Shown here: positions 43,822 through 54,189 of the stretch, one piece after another
Position numbering within the stretch: position 1 is the stretch's first letter
How the letters are laid out: each line of letters opens with the position of its first letter
Origin: Flavobacterium sp. KMS
Lineage (GTDB): Bacteria > Bacteroidota > Bacteroidia > Flavobacteriales > Flavobacteriaceae
Assembly: GCF_000813005.1 (NCBI RefSeq)
Contig: NZ_JSYP01000007.1
Span: 180,287-244,286, forward strand
Reading direction: 5' to 3'
Length of the DNA: 64,000 bases
Translations under genes and position numbers: made by a program
Notes under the pieces: model-generated
The model's database searches: none
What the model saw: the letters and a program-made list of their open reading frames with translations, nothing else
Told to the model about the DNA's origin: nothing

Positions 43822-45621
43822 TTATGATGGAATAGCTATAGCAATAAGCTTAGTTCTATAATCATTAAATTGATTTTGAATTTCTGCTTTATCATTCTTA
43901 AAATAAGAAGAAGCTGCAAGCAGATTTTCGTAATATGCAATTCCGCTTAAAAGATTGTCTTTAAAAGCTTGTAATTTTTTAGTTTGTGCAGCTGTTATTT
44001 CTGCCGAAATATTCTCGATATCTTTCTTAAAATAATCCAGATACATCTTTAATTCTTTTACGAATAAATTCGGACGATTTTTAACGCGTATAACCGACTT
44101 GTTTCCGTAAATATGCTGTACCATATCGTTCAGAGATACTTCTTGATCAAAATAGGCCATATTTGGACCAGGGCATATAACAACACCTTGAGCTTGTCCT
44201 TTTATTTTAATATCGTTCTCTATATAAGATGCATTTGCGAGTCCTACACATAAACATGATTTTTCGGTAATAGCAGCTTTTAATTTTTCAAAAGATTCTG
44301 GCGAAATAGTATCTTTTATAGTTTCTAATTCGGCTAATTTTAAATCTTGGTATTTTTTTGAAGCCGAACAAGTTCCTTTTGGATCGTATTCTTTGCTTAA
44401 CGCCAAAAATTTCTTCGGGCAAGAACTTCCTGCTTTATTATCGTGAATACGTTTTTGTTTCAGGATTTCGTTAGAGGTTCCTCTTAAGGTATTAAACGGT
44501 ACGCCTAAAGGAGAAATATGACTTAAATATAAATCCTCTTCTTGGGCTTTCATTAATAAGTTGCGAGTAGGCTGATCTACAGATGTCGCTTCTGGAACTA
44601 GTAAAAAAGGAGTTCCCCAACCTACAGAATCTACACTATAGTTATCTAATAAAAACTCGTGTTCTTCGGCAGTTCCCACACCACCTTGTACGGTAATTTT
44701 AAGAGGTAAAGGATTTTCGGGAACTAGAAATTGTTTTTGCTGTAATGCTTTTACCATTAAATCATGAGAAGATTGAATCAATTGGTCTTTTTTCTGCTTG
44801 AATTCTTCTAAGATAGGACCTAATAATAAACCTTCGGTTGCAAATGCATGTCCACCACAGTTTAATCCTGATTCTATACGATACTCAGAAACCCAAAGTC
44901 CTTTTTTTGCCAAAAAGTTACCTTGAATCATGGCTGATCTAAAATCACTTACTTTTAGTATAATTTTCTTTTTAAGCTCATTATTGCTGTTTGGAAAAAA
45001 GTCTGGAAAATTCTCAAAGTAGCTATATAGTCTAGGATTCATTCCAGCAGAAAGAACTAAAGAAGATTCTAGATTACTATTTGCAAAACCTCGAAGAGCT
45101 GCATGAGCATCATTAAATTCAATAGGTAATTGTTCGTCTTTGATAAAGTTATCTTTATCAAGTTTTGTCATAATATTTACATCAATTGCTCCTGCAGAAA
45201 GATGTGATTCGATATAATTTTGGATGTTTTCTTTAAACGAAATACCATCTTCCATTAAGTTTAAAAAACCTTTTTTTATCTCAGAACTATTAGGCAGCAT
45301 CGAGATATAGTTTTCCAGTGCTTGTTTGCTCTCAGATAATTCGGTTTTAAAATTTTCAAATTTTTGTTTTACGATTTTATCTACTAAGTTTAAGTAGGTT
45401 GTAATACGTTTGGCTCTGTAATCGTGAATTTTTTGGCTTATTTCCTGATAAGAAGAATTGAATTTTTCAGAATAAAAAGCAGTCATCTTTTCAATTAACT
45501 CATCATCTGCAATCGAGATTACCGATGAAATACCATATTTAGCTACTCGAATCGGGCTGTCAATAGTATAAGCGAGTCCCATTACAGGGATATGAAAAGA
45601 GTGTATGGGGTTTTTTGTCAT
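43822..45621 (-). CDS. Uncharacterised Cys-rich protein with possible TIM-barrel core
   Basis: A 599-aa soluble protein I cannot assign with confidence. It opens NPIHSFHIPVMGLAYTIDSP, has a coiled helical region (about residues 55-130), then a conserved-looking core: GLNCGGHAFATEGLLLGP, ITVQGGVGTAEEHEFLL and DSVGWGTPFLLVPEATSVD. The strand-loop pattern and GG motifs suggest an FMN-type TIM barrel like nitronate monooxygenases. The C-terminal half contains a cluster of Cys (SSCPKKF, KGTCSAS, SCLCVGL, VICPGPNM) that could bind an iron-sulfur cluster. Single gene, its own strand. Function unknown. Confidence 0.6.
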   Translation of the reverse strand: MTKNPIHSFHIPVMGLAYTIDSPIRVAKYGISSVISIADDELIEKMTAFYSEKFNSSYQEISQKIHDYRAKRITTYLNLVDKIVKQKFENFKTELSESKQALENYISMLPNSSEIKKGFLNLMEDGISFKENIQNYIESHLSAGAIDVNIMTKLDKDNFIKDEQLPIEFNDAHAALRGFANSNLESSLVLSAGMNPRLYSYFENFPDFFPNSNNELKKKIILKVSDFRSAMIQGNFLAKKGLWVSEYRIESGLNCGGHAFATEGLLLGPILEEFKQKKDQLIQSSHDLMVKALQQKQFLVPENPLPLKITVQGGVGTAEEHEFLLDNYSVDSVGWGTPFLLVPEATSVDQPTRNLLMKAQEEDLYLSHISPLGVPFNTLRGTSNEILKQKRIHDNKAGSSCPKKFLALSKEYDPKGTCSASKKYQDLKLAELETIKDTISPESFEKLKAAITEKSCLCVGLANASYIENDIKIKGQAQGVVICPGPNMAYFDQEVSLNDMVQHIYGNKSVIRVKNRPNLFVKELKMYLDYFKKDIENISAEITAAQTKKLQAFKDNLLSGIAYYENLLAASSYFKNDKAEIQNQFNDYRTKLIAIAIPS

Positions 45622-45728
45622 TTGAGATTATTATAAAATTTAATAAATGACAAATGTTGTAAAATCATTTTATAAAAAAACTGATATATATCATGTTTAT
45701 AGCGGATTAAGTTTGTTTTTTGGTGTGA

Positions 45729-47291
45729 TTAAATTAAAATTTTCTTAAAAGATTCAGCTATACTTCTCCATAAAAAATTATAAAAAGACTTTTCCTGAAT
45801 TCGTTCTAATTCTATTTCAGTTTTTTTAGCTTCATTATCAGAGTCTTTTTTAAGGATTAAATTAGCTAAAGAAGTTTTTAATTTTGCCTCTTTTTCAGGA
45901 TCTTTCTTTTTGTATAAAGTAACTTTTAAGTCTTTATATTTTAAGCTTGCATTTCCTATAGCTTTTTTGTCATTTCCAGTAATATCAAAATGGTAATCAT
46001 CAAAAGTTCCTTTAAACGAAGTATTAGTATATGGTTTTGTGAAAGCATACATGGCCTGAACATCAAATTTGGCAATACTCCCTTTTATACGGAAACCATC
46101 GTTTTTGTCTAGTACATTTAATGTCCAATGCACTTTTAAAGGTGAATTTTTCATAAAAAGACAATTGATTTTAATATCTAAATCGGGTGCTTTTTTTAAT
46201 CCAAAACCACTCTGCAGATTTGTAGCGTTTAAGTTAAAACGACTGAAAGTTAATATCGCAGGTCCTTTCTGGAAATTGATTTCTTCTTCATATACTAATT
46301 TTGAATTTCGGATAGAAAGGGTGTCAATTTTTAGTGGAAACGGAATTTTTCGGAGTAAAGCATTATATAATGGTTTCTTACTTAAATCATCTGCGGGTAT
46401 TTTATTTCGATAGATATTTGCATCTAAATCATCAAAAACAATAGAATTTGCATTAAAGAAAAACACATCATTTTTAAATCCCCAATTCATCGAATTGATA
46501 TTTATATCAGTTGCCTTTATGGTAAAAAGATCTTTTTCTTTAGCTGATTTCTGTACAAATTGATGACGAGAATACAAAGGGATATAACTGAAGTTTTTTA
46601 CTTTTAAAGAATGATTATTAGTTGTTATTTGCGACGCATTAATGGTGTAAAAAGGGTTTGGTTTGTAATATATACTATCACAATTTAGGGCGTATTTTTG
46701 ATACGAAAAAGGGATTTTCTGTTTAAGAATTTCATCATTAATTACAATTCCTTCTAATACAATAGCGATATTTCGAGTGTATAAAATAGGCTTATTTGTT
46801 TTGGTAGACATGATGTCTAAACTTGCTTCATTGAGATAAATATTAGAAACAACAATTATTTTCTGGAAAGGTTCAATTACTTGTGTACGAATACTATTGC
46901 TGTTGTCAATTGCATTTTCATCTTTTTTATACAAGATTACTCGCGCATGATCTATCGTGATGCTTTTTGCACGTAACACATCATTAAATACAAGATTCCA
47001 GATGCTGAAATCATTTATGGCAACTGTTTTTATTTTAGAATAAATCCCAATTTTAGTAGTATCGTTTTTTGGTGCATTTTTAGGATTAATAACAATATTA
47101 GATGCATAAATATCTGCTGCCCAAAGATCGATTTTTATTGTTTCGTATGTAATTTGATACGGCGTTTTATTATTGTCCTGAATGATTTTTGGGAGTTGTT
47201 TTTTTACCCAAAAATTTAGCCCAGTATTTATTAAAAACAAAAGGGCTAAAAACGAAATGATTCCTATGATTATTTTTTTATTTAAAGACAT
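45729..47291 (-). CDS. AsmA-like/DUF748-type envelope protein
   Basis: A 520-aa protein with an N-terminal transmembrane helix (about residues 6-25) and a long beta-rich body: ITYETIKIDLWAADIYASNI and KIKTVAINDFSIWNLVF. The repeated short strands fit the AsmA/TamB/DUF748 superfamily, whose members bridge the envelope and may move lipids. The C-terminal ~90 residues are helical and charged. Single gene on the minus strand. Family level assignment only. Confidence 0.7.
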   Translation of the reverse strand: MSLNKKIIIGIISFLALLFLINTGLNFWVKKQLPKIIQDNNKTPYQITYETIKIDLWAADIYASNIVINPKNAPKNDTTKIGIYSKIKTVAINDFSIWNLVFNDVLRAKSITIDHARVILYKKDENAIDNSNSIRTQVIEPFQKIIVVSNIYLNEASLDIMSTKTNKPILYTRNIAIVLEGIVINDEILKQKIPFSYQKYALNCDSIYYKPNPFYTINASQITTNNHSLKVKNFSYIPLYSRHQFVQKSAKEKDLFTIKATDININSMNWGFKNDVFFFNANSIVFDDLDANIYRNKIPADDLSKKPLYNALLRKIPFPLKIDTLSIRNSKLVYEEEINFQKGPAILTFSRFNLNATNLQSGFGLKKAPDLDIKINCLFMKNSPLKVHWTLNVLDKNDGFRIKGSIAKFDVQAMYAFTKPYTNTSFKGTFDDYHFDITGNDKKAIGNASLKYKDLKVTLYKKKDPEKEAKLKTSLANLILKKDSDNEAKKTEIELERIQEKSFYNFLWRSIAESFKKILI

Positions 47292-47413
47292 TTAGTGCAT
47301 ATTTTATTTTAAATATATAAATTTAAAGACTTAAAAGGAATAACTTTTGGATACAATTGTGATTTTGATAATAATACATTTCATTAAAATATTTATTTAT
47401 ACAATTTAGAAAC

Positions 47414-49801
47414 ATGAAAAAAATCAAAAAAATACTGCTTGTTTTGTTCTTGATACTTGTTGTTTTAGGAATCGGTTTATGTACTTATATTTTTCATTTA
47501 AAACCGAAATATGAAGGAGAAGTAAAACTGAAAAACATTCAAAAAGAGACAACGGTATATTTTGATGATTTTGGAGTGCCACATATTTATGCAAATTCAC
47601 AAAAAGAAGCCATGACAGTTTTGGGTTATGTACACGCTCAGGATCGTTTGTGGCAAATGGAGTTGATGCGTCGTATTGCATCAGGGAGATTGTCGGAAAT
47701 TTTTGGTTCGGTAATGCTAAAGAACGATAAGTTTTTTTCGGGATTAGGAATAGAAGAAGCTTCGGCGAAAGCAATTGCGCAATTGGATAAAAATAGCCCG
47801 AGTTATCAATTAACGATGGCTTATCTGGACGGAATTAATCAATATTTGGAAGAAGGTGTTACGCCAATAGAATTTCAGTTGGTTGGAGTGAAAAAAGAAA
47901 AATTCACGATAAAAGATGTTTATAATATTTTTGGGTATATGTCTTTCAGTTTTGCAATGGCACAAAAGACAGATCCTTTAATGACTGATATTCGTAATAA
48001 ATACGGAAATGAATATTTAAAAGATTTTGGTTTAAATGGAGAATTTAATACGACTCAGATAAAAAATGCAAAAGAGAACCCGGAAGAATTTGCAGTGATT
48101 TCAAAATCTGTCGCTTCTCTTCTTGAAAAATCTCCAATTCCCCCTTTTATAGGAAGTAATAGTTGGGTGGTTTCTCCTCAGAAAACGAAAAACGGAAAGG
48201 TTATTTTTGCTAATGATCCGCATATCGGATTTTCGCAACCAGGAACTTGGTATGAGGCACATTTAATAACTCCGGATTTTGAATTATATGGTTGTTATCT
48301 TGCTGGAACGCCATATCCTTTATTAGGTCATAATCGTGATTATGCATACGGATTAACAATGTTCGAAAATGATGATATCGATTTTTATCAAGAAGAAAAT
48401 AAATCGGGAGATGCTAATGAATATAAAACGCCAAATGGTTTTGAAAAATATGAAACCAGAAAGAAGGTTATAAAGGTTAAAGATTCATCGGATGTTATTG
48501 TAGATGTAAAAATAAGCCGTCATGGTCCTGTTATGAATGGCTTGATCGAAGATTTAAAGAATAGTAATAAACCTATAGCAATGTCTTGGGTTTATACGCA
48601 ACAGCCTATAAAAATTTTGGATGCTGTTTACGGACTTTCGCATGCAAAGAATAAAAATGATTTTAAGAAAGCAGTTTCACTTGTTGCTGCTCCGGGCTTA
48701 AATGTAATGTATGGTGATGCAAAAGGTAATGTAGGATGGTGGGCAACCGGAACTTTATACAAGCATAATAAAGGTGTAAATCCTAATTTTATTCTGGATG
48801 GGGCAAGTGGTAAAGATGATATTGCCGAATATTTGGATTTCTCCAAAAATCCATCGGCAGAAAACCCAAAATGGGGTTATGTATATTCGGCCAATAATCA
48901 GCCAGAAGCTATCGATGGATTTTTATATCCTGGATATTATTTGCCAGAAGATCGTGCTAAAAGAATTACGCAATTGCTTGATGCAAAATCTGATTGGGAT
49001 AAAGAAGCGATTAGTAAAATGATTTTTGATAATACATCTCCAGTTGCTCCAACGGTGGTTCAGAATTTACTTTTGAATGTAAAAAATGAATCGCTTACGG
49101 CAAATGAAAAACAGGCATTATCTATTCTTAAGGATTGGAAAGGAACTAATAATCTGGAAGATGTTGCGCCTACGATTTACAATAAATGGGTGTATGCGTA
49201 TTTAAAAAACACTTTTGAAGATGAATTGAGAGAGGAAAATTTTAAAAATTTCTTAGAAACACATCTTGTAAAACAAATTATAGCGAAACAAATACAAAAC
49301 GAAAACTCGGTTTGGTGGGACAATATATTGACCAAAAATGTAAAAGAAACTAAGAAAGATATTTTAACAAAATCATTTCATGAAGCAATTGCGGGACTTG
49401 AGAAGCAATTAGGGAATACGGTTCAAGACTGGAAATGGGAGAAAGTACATACTGTAGAGTATCATCATCCTTTAGGGCAAGTGGCTGCTTTAAGAGGAAT
49501 CTTTAATGCTGGACCTTTTGCGGTTTCTGGCTCAACTGAAGTAATCAATAATCAGTTTTTTGATTTTACTGATAAAGGAGTTTATAATGTAAAAGGCGGA
49601 CCATCGACAAGAAGGATTATTGACTTCTCGGATATAGAAAATAGTTGGAGTATTTTGCCAACAGGGCAATCTGGGAATCCATTTAGTAAACATTATAAGG
49701 ATCAAGCGGAGCTTTATAATGCAGGAAAGTTCCGAAAAATGAAATTAAATAAGGAGGAGATTGTTAAAACTTCGACTAAACTGGTTTTTAAACCTATATA
49801 G
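47414..49801 (+). CDS. Penicillin acylase-family Ntn hydrolase
   Basis: A 795-aa exported N-terminal-nucleophile hydrolase. A transmembrane or signal helix (about residues 7-27), an A-chain with GYVHAQDRLWQMELMRR, the autoproteolysis site GSNSW with nucleophile Ser248, then the B-chain with ANDPHIGFSQPGTWYE, LAGTPYPLLGHNRDYAYGLT and CANNQPE-like Asn motif. The precursor should self-cleave before Ser248. Such enzymes hydrolyse acylated amines, including acyl-homoserine lactones and beta-lactam side chains; substrate not predictable. Confidence 0.92.
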   Translation: MKKIKKILLVLFLILVVLGIGLCTYIFHLKPKYEGEVKLKNIQKETTVYFDDFGVPHIYANSQKEAMTVLGYVHAQDRLWQMELMRRIASGRLSEIFGSVMLKNDKFFSGLGIEEASAKAIAQLDKNSPSYQLTMAYLDGINQYLEEGVTPIEFQLVGVKKEKFTIKDVYNIFGYMSFSFAMAQKTDPLMTDIRNKYGNEYLKDFGLNGEFNTTQIKNAKENPEEFAVISKSVASLLEKSPIPPFIGSNSWVVSPQKTKNGKVIFANDPHIGFSQPGTWYEAHLITPDFELYGCYLAGTPYPLLGHNRDYAYGLTMFENDDIDFYQEENKSGDANEYKTPNGFEKYETRKKVIKVKDSSDVIVDVKISRHGPVMNGLIEDLKNSNKPIAMSWVYTQQPIKILDAVYGLSHAKNKNDFKKAVSLVAAPGLNVMYGDAKGNVGWWATGTLYKHNKGVNPNFILDGASGKDDIAEYLDFSKNPSAENPKWGYVYSANNQPEAIDGFLYPGYYLPEDRAKRITQLLDAKSDWDKEAISKMIFDNTSPVAPTVVQNLLLNVKNESLTANEKQALSILKDWKGTNNLEDVAPTIYNKWVYAYLKNTFEDELREENFKNFLETHLVKQIIAKQIQNENSVWWDNILTKNVKETKKDILTKSFHEAIAGLEKQLGNTVQDWKWEKVHTVEYHHPLGQVAALRGIFNAGPFAVSGSTEVINNQFFDFTDKGVYNVKGGPSTRRIIDFSDIENSWSILPTGQSGNPFSKHYKDQAELYNAGKFRKMKLNKEEIVKTSTKLVFKPI

Positions 49802-49848
49802 AAAACGGAAGGTTTTATGCCTGGATTTATTTCATTATCTAACTGATT

Positions 49849-49941
49849 GCGTGAAGGATTGAAGTGAAAATCCTTTTTTGAGGAACGAAAAAAAGATTGT
49901 AGCGAAAAGCCTGACCCGACCTTTTTGGGAGGGGCACGCCC
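49849..49941 (-). repeat. Intergenic repeat family 1, copy 2 (inverted)
   Basis: Starts GCGTGAAGGATTGAAGTGAA and ends CCCGACCTTTTTGGGAGGGGCACGCCC (positions 49849-49868 and 49915-49941). The reverse complement of this segment matches 2708-2800 in order and at both ends. It lies between the acylase and kmo. Confidence 0.75.
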
Positions 49942-50018
49942 AAATATTTCTTTGATTTATAGCCTATTCTATAGATTATATACTTATTTTTACGAGCGTA
50001 TAATCACATTTTTTTTTG

Positions 50019-51356
50019 ATGCAAACTCCACTTAAAATTGCTATTGTAGGTTCTGGATTGGTTGGCTCATTGTTGGCAATTTATCTTAAAAAGGAAGGTC
50101 ATGAAGTTCATGTTTATGATCGAAGCCCAGATATTCGTAAAATTAATTTTTCGGGACGATCGATAAATTTGGCAATGTCTAATCGAGGCTGGAAAGCACT
50201 AGATGGCGTTGGTGTAGGAGATGCTGTTCGAGAAATTGCTATTCCGATGGATAAGCGAGCCATACATTTGGTTGATAAACTTAATTTTCAGAATTACGGA
50301 CAAGAAGGCGAAAGTATTTATTCGATTTCGAGAGGAACCTTAAATCGTAAAATGATTGATTTGGCAGAAAATGCCGGAGCCGATTTTTTCTTTGAGCAAA
50401 AGATATGGGATGTAACTTTAAGCGATGCTACATTACATATTGGTGATACGGAAAGAGGGGAGTGGGAAGAGAAAAAATACGATATGGTTTTTGGAGCCGA
50501 TGGTGCTTTTTCTAGAATTCGTCATCGTATGCAACGCCAAAGCATGTTTAATTATTCGCAGGAATTCTTGAATATGGGATATAAGGAATTAAATATTCCG
50601 GCAAATCCTAATGCTACTCATAAACTAGATAAAAACTCATTTCATATTTGGCCACGTGGGGAATATATGCTTATTGCATTGCCTAACTTGGATGGTAGTT
50701 TTACGTGTACTTTGTTTATGCCTTTTGAAGGAGAAAATTCTTTTGATTCGCTAACAGATAGAAAACAGGTTGAAGACTTTTTTGAGAAAAACTTCCCGGA
50801 TTCTATTGAGGTTATACCAAAATTAGCCGAAGATTTCTTTAATAATCCTACAAGTACATTGGTAACTATGAAATGTTTTCCTTGGACTTATAGTGATAAG
50901 ATTGCTTTAATTGGCGATGCATGTCATGCTATTGTTCCTTTTTATGGACAAGGGATGAATGCTGGTTTTGAAGATATCACGGTTTTGTACGAAATGATTC
51001 TTAAATATGGAGATGATTGGAAAAAGATTTTCTCTGAGTATGAAATTTCTCGTAAACCAAATGCGGATGCAATTGCAGAACTTTCGTATCGCAATTTTAT
51101 GGAAATGAGTACGAAAACGGCTGATGAAAAATTCTTGTTACAAAAAAAGATAGAAAAAGCTTTTTCGGATAAACATCCAGATAAATGGATTCCGCTTTAT
51201 AGTCGTGTTACTTTTAGTGATCGCCCTTATGCCGAAGCATTGGCAATAGGAGATTTTCAGAATACGATTATGGAAGAGGTTTTAAGAATGGAAAATATAG
51301 AAGCTATTTGGGATAGTCCAGTTGTTGAAAATAAAATCCTTGATTTATTAAAATAA
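50019..51356 (+). CDS. kmo: Kynurenine 3-monooxygenase
   Basis: A 445-aa FAD-dependent aromatic hydroxylase. GSGLVGSLLAIYLKKEGHEV (FAD motif), VFGADGAFSRIRHRM (the DG motif region), and ALIGDACHAIVPFYGQGMNAGFEDI (the GD motif) give the family pattern. It hydroxylates kynurenine to 3-hydroxykynurenine with NADPH. The start is ATG 50019 (MQTPLKIAI); a TTG three bases earlier is less likely. Kynureninase lies 7 kb upstream on the same strand, and the intervening genes are unrelated. Confidence 0.95.
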   Translation: MQTPLKIAIVGSGLVGSLLAIYLKKEGHEVHVYDRSPDIRKINFSGRSINLAMSNRGWKALDGVGVGDAVREIAIPMDKRAIHLVDKLNFQNYGQEGESIYSISRGTLNRKMIDLAENAGADFFFEQKIWDVTLSDATLHIGDTERGEWEEKKYDMVFGADGAFSRIRHRMQRQSMFNYSQEFLNMGYKELNIPANPNATHKLDKNSFHIWPRGEYMLIALPNLDGSFTCTLFMPFEGENSFDSLTDRKQVEDFFEKNFPDSIEVIPKLAEDFFNNPTSTLVTMKCFPWTYSDKIALIGDACHAIVPFYGQGMNAGFEDITVLYEMILKYGDDWKKIFSEYEISRKPNADAIAELSYRNFMEMSTKTADEKFLLQKKIEKAFSDKHPDKWIPLYSRVTFSDRPYAEALAIGDFQNTIMEEVLRMENIEAIWDSPVVENKILDLLK

Positions 51357-51377
51357 GATATAGTTAGATATATAAAA

Positions 51378-51420
51378 CAAGAAACCCTTTTGATGTTATA
51401 TTAAAAGGGTTTCTTGATTT
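51378..51420. terminator. Bidirectional terminator between kmo and the HerA/DUF853 gene
   Basis: CAAGAAACCCTTTT (51378-51391) pairs perfectly with AAAAGGGTTTCTTG (51403-51416) around an 11-base loop, followed by A/T. Confidence 0.85.
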
Positions 51421-51427
51421 TTAGAAT

Positions 51428-52942
51428 TTACTTCTTGAACATTTTTGATAAAACGCCAAATACACCTCTTATAAAAGTAGCACTGGTTACTACTTTTAGT
51501 ACTGATTTGCCAACTACGCTTGCAGTACTTGGTTCATTACTCGTTTTCTGAGAAGTTTTCTCTTCTTGTCGAGAAGAAGCTTCTTGTTCGGCATCACTAA
51601 TTTTTTTGGTTAATATTTCGTAAGCACTTTCACGGTCGATTACCTCGCTATATTTTTTAACCAATTTTGATTTCTGGTTGATTTCCTGAATTTCACTTTC
51701 TGTTAATACATCCATTCTACTCATTGGTGCTCGCATCATAGTGGCTACTAATGGTGTTGGAACTCCTTTTTCATTTAAGGCTGTAACCAGAGCTTCTCCT
51801 ATACCTAAACTCGTAAGTAGTTCGTCAGTCTTATAATATTTAGATGTAGGGTAGTTGTCGGCAGTTTTCTTGATGGCTTGCCTGTCATTTGCTGTAAAGG
51901 CTCTTAAGGCATGCTGAATCTTTAAACCTAACTGTGCTAAAACTCCACTTGGTACATCCATTGGGTTTTGAGTTACAAAATAAACTCCAACTCCTTTTGA
52001 ACGAATAAGCTTTACAATAGTTTCAATTTGCTCTAGCAATACTTTGCTAGCTTCGTTGAAAATTAAGTGCGCTTCATCTATAAAAATGACTAATTCAGGT
52101 TGGTCAACATCTCCCTTTTCGGGCATTTGTTGGTATATTTCGGCAAGTAAACTCAACATAAAAGTCGAGAATAATTTAGGTTTATCCTGAATATCCGTTA
52201 AACGAATGATATTTACGTATCCTTTACCGTTTTCGTCGATGCGCATTAAATCATCAATTTCAAATGATAATTCACCAAAAAAGATATCTGCTCCTTGTTG
52301 TTCCAGTTCGATTATTTTTCGGAGAATTGTTCCAGTTGTGGCTGTAGATATCTTGCCATAACTGGCTGCGATTTCATCTTTTCCTTCTTCGGTAATATAA
52401 TTAATGACCTTTTTAATGTCCTTTAAATCTAATAAAGGCATTTTATTATCGTCACAATATTTAAAAATTACCGAAATAACACCCGATTGAGTATCATTTA
52501 AACCTAATATTCTAGAGAATAAAACAGGTCCGAATTCTGAAACTGTAGCACGTAATCTAACTCCGCTTTGTTCAGAAAGAGACATTAATTCTACAGGAAA
52601 TTGGGATATATTATAAGGTATATCGATTTTTGCATGTCGTTCGGTAATAAAAGACTTTTCTTCTCCTTCTTTAGCAATACCACTAAAATCTCCCTTAATA
52701 TCCATCATTAAAACAGGGATTCCTGCTAATGAAAGTTGCTCAGATAGTACCTGAATCGTCTTAGTTTTTCCAGTTCCAGTCGCTCCAGCTATTAATCCGT
52801 GACGGTTTAATGTTTTTAATGGGATTTTTACGTGAGCATTTAGAGGTTCCCCATCGAAAATTGCTCCACCAAGAATAATACTTTCCCCTTTGGTTTGATA
52901 ACCGTCATTTATACTTTGAATAAATTCGTCTTTTTGGCTCAT
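51428..52942 (-). CDS. HerA-like/DUF853 P-loop ATPase
   Basis: A 504-aa ATPase of the YjgR/DUF853 group. HAS-barrel-like start, Walker A GATGTGKTKTIQ (about residues 52-63), Walker B LVIFIDEAHLIF (about 285-296) and the motif FVTQNPMDVPSGVLAQLG. A helical, Lys/Glu/Ser-rich C-terminus ends in a short basic tail. Related HerA proteins move DNA during repair with NurA nucleases; no nuclease is adjacent here, so the substrate is unknown. Confidence 0.88.
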   Translation of the reverse strand: MSQKDEFIQSINDGYQTKGESIILGGAIFDGEPLNAHVKIPLKTLNRHGLIAGATGTGKTKTIQVLSEQLSLAGIPVLMMDIKGDFSGIAKEGEEKSFITERHAKIDIPYNISQFPVELMSLSEQSGVRLRATVSEFGPVLFSRILGLNDTQSGVISVIFKYCDDNKMPLLDLKDIKKVINYITEEGKDEIAASYGKISTATTGTILRKIIELEQQGADIFFGELSFEIDDLMRIDENGKGYVNIIRLTDIQDKPKLFSTFMLSLLAEIYQQMPEKGDVDQPELVIFIDEAHLIFNEASKVLLEQIETIVKLIRSKGVGVYFVTQNPMDVPSGVLAQLGLKIQHALRAFTANDRQAIKKTADNYPTSKYYKTDELLTSLGIGEALVTALNEKGVPTPLVATMMRAPMSRMDVLTESEIQEINQKSKLVKKYSEVIDRESAYEILTKKISDAEQEASSRQEEKTSQKTSNEPSTASVVGKSVLKVVTSATFIRGVFGVLSKMFKK

Positions 52943-53321
52943 ATTTATGTAACATTAATTCAGTTGCAAGGTATAGATTTTTTCTTAAAACGTTTAATTT
53001 AGCTATGTTAGCGTAAAAAAAAACTAATTTTGTTAAAAATAATAATAAAAAATATTTTCTTAACACATTATGAAGATTTTGAGAGATTGCATTGCTTTTT
53101 ACTAAATCGTTGTAAATTTTATCATAAATAATTATTTTTTTACTTCGATTTTATTTAAAATACAATTAATTCAATTAGATATTTTTTGTTTTAAGGTTAA
53201 ATTAATTGGAATTAAATTGAAAAAAGTTTTTTTATTTAAACTAAAAATATAAATTTGCTGCACTACAAGTTTATTATAACTAAAAAATAAAAATTATTTA
53301 AAACTATTAAAATTAAAAAAA
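52943..53321. other. AT-rich gene-free region upstream of the TonB operon
   Basis: No open frame or repeat of note. Holds divergent promoters for the DUF853 gene and exbB. A perfect TAAATTTG -7 element at 53250-53257 lies 64 bases before exbB, but no clear -33 element; several A- and T-tracts suggest curved DNA or an UP-like element. Confidence 0.5.
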
Positions 53322-54143
53322 ATGGCAAACGTTAAAGTTAAAAAGGAAAGTACTTCAAATGGCGGAGGAATGGTGTCAGGATTGATTATTGCAGCATGTA
53401 TTTTTGTGGGTTGGTGTATTTGGAATTTCCTAATGGGTTCTCCATCGAATTTTGAAGGTGGTACAGTTGAAGGGCACCCGTTGAATATATTAGGTATGGT
53501 TTACCATGGAGGTATTATCGTTCCTGTTTTGTTAGGTATGTTATTAATGGTTATCGTATTTTCTATTGAAAGATTTACAGTTATCTCTAAAGCTGCTGGA
53601 AAAGCAAACTTAGATAAATTCATGAAAAGTGTACAAGGAAGCATTAAAGAAGGAAACATTGATGCAGCTATCGCTTCTTGTGATAAACAACAAGGTTCAG
53701 TTGCAAATGCAATTAAATCAGCTTTAATTAAATATCAAGAAGTTAAAAAAGAAGGTTTCAACAGTGAAGAAGCTTCTGAAACTATCCACAAAGAAATCGA
53801 AGAGATTACTTCATTAGAAATGCCAATGTTAGAGAAAAACATGACAATCATTTCTTCATTAGTATCTTTAGGTACATTAGGAGGATTGTTAGGAACAGTA
53901 TCTGGTATGATTAAAGCATTTAGCGCGTTAGCTTCTACAGGTTCTCCTGACCAAGCTGCACTTGCAAATGGTATTTCTGAGGCACTTGTAAATACTGCAA
54001 CTGGTATTAGTACTTCTATCTTTGCTATTATTGCTTACAACTTCTTTACATCTAAAATTGATGATTTAACTTATTCTATTGACGAAGCAGGTACTACAAT
54101 CGTAAATACTTACAGACACTTTAGAGGAAGTTTAAAACAATAA
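53322..54143 (+). CDS. exbB: MotA/TolQ/ExbB proton channel protein
   Basis: A 273-aa inner-membrane protein with three transmembrane helices (about residues 16-38, 62-84, 192-222) and the ExbB/TolQ signature ISSLVSLGTLGGLLGTVSGM (about 182-201), the pore-lining region. It forms a pentameric proton channel around ExbD that energises TonB. First gene of the operon exbB-exbD-exbD-tonB-76aa-pstS-TPR. Confidence 0.93.
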   Translation: MANVKVKKESTSNGGGMVSGLIIAACIFVGWCIWNFLMGSPSNFEGGTVEGHPLNILGMVYHGGIIVPVLLGMLLMVIVFSIERFTVISKAAGKANLDKFMKSVQGSIKEGNIDAAIASCDKQQGSVANAIKSALIKYQEVKKEGFNSEEASETIHKEIEEITSLEMPMLEKNMTIISSLVSLGTLGGLLGTVSGMIKAFSALASTGSPDQAALANGISEALVNTATGISTSIFAIIAYNFFTSKIDDLTYSIDEAGTTIVNTYRHFRGSLKQ

Positions 54144-54189
54144 ATAATTTTTTAGCATGATTATTGTGCTAAATTTAAAATAAAAGATA

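Noticed and set aside
41827..51356. A contiguous kynurenine operon
   Set aside because: kynU and kmo are 7 kb apart with unrelated genes on both strands between, and a terminator follows kynU.
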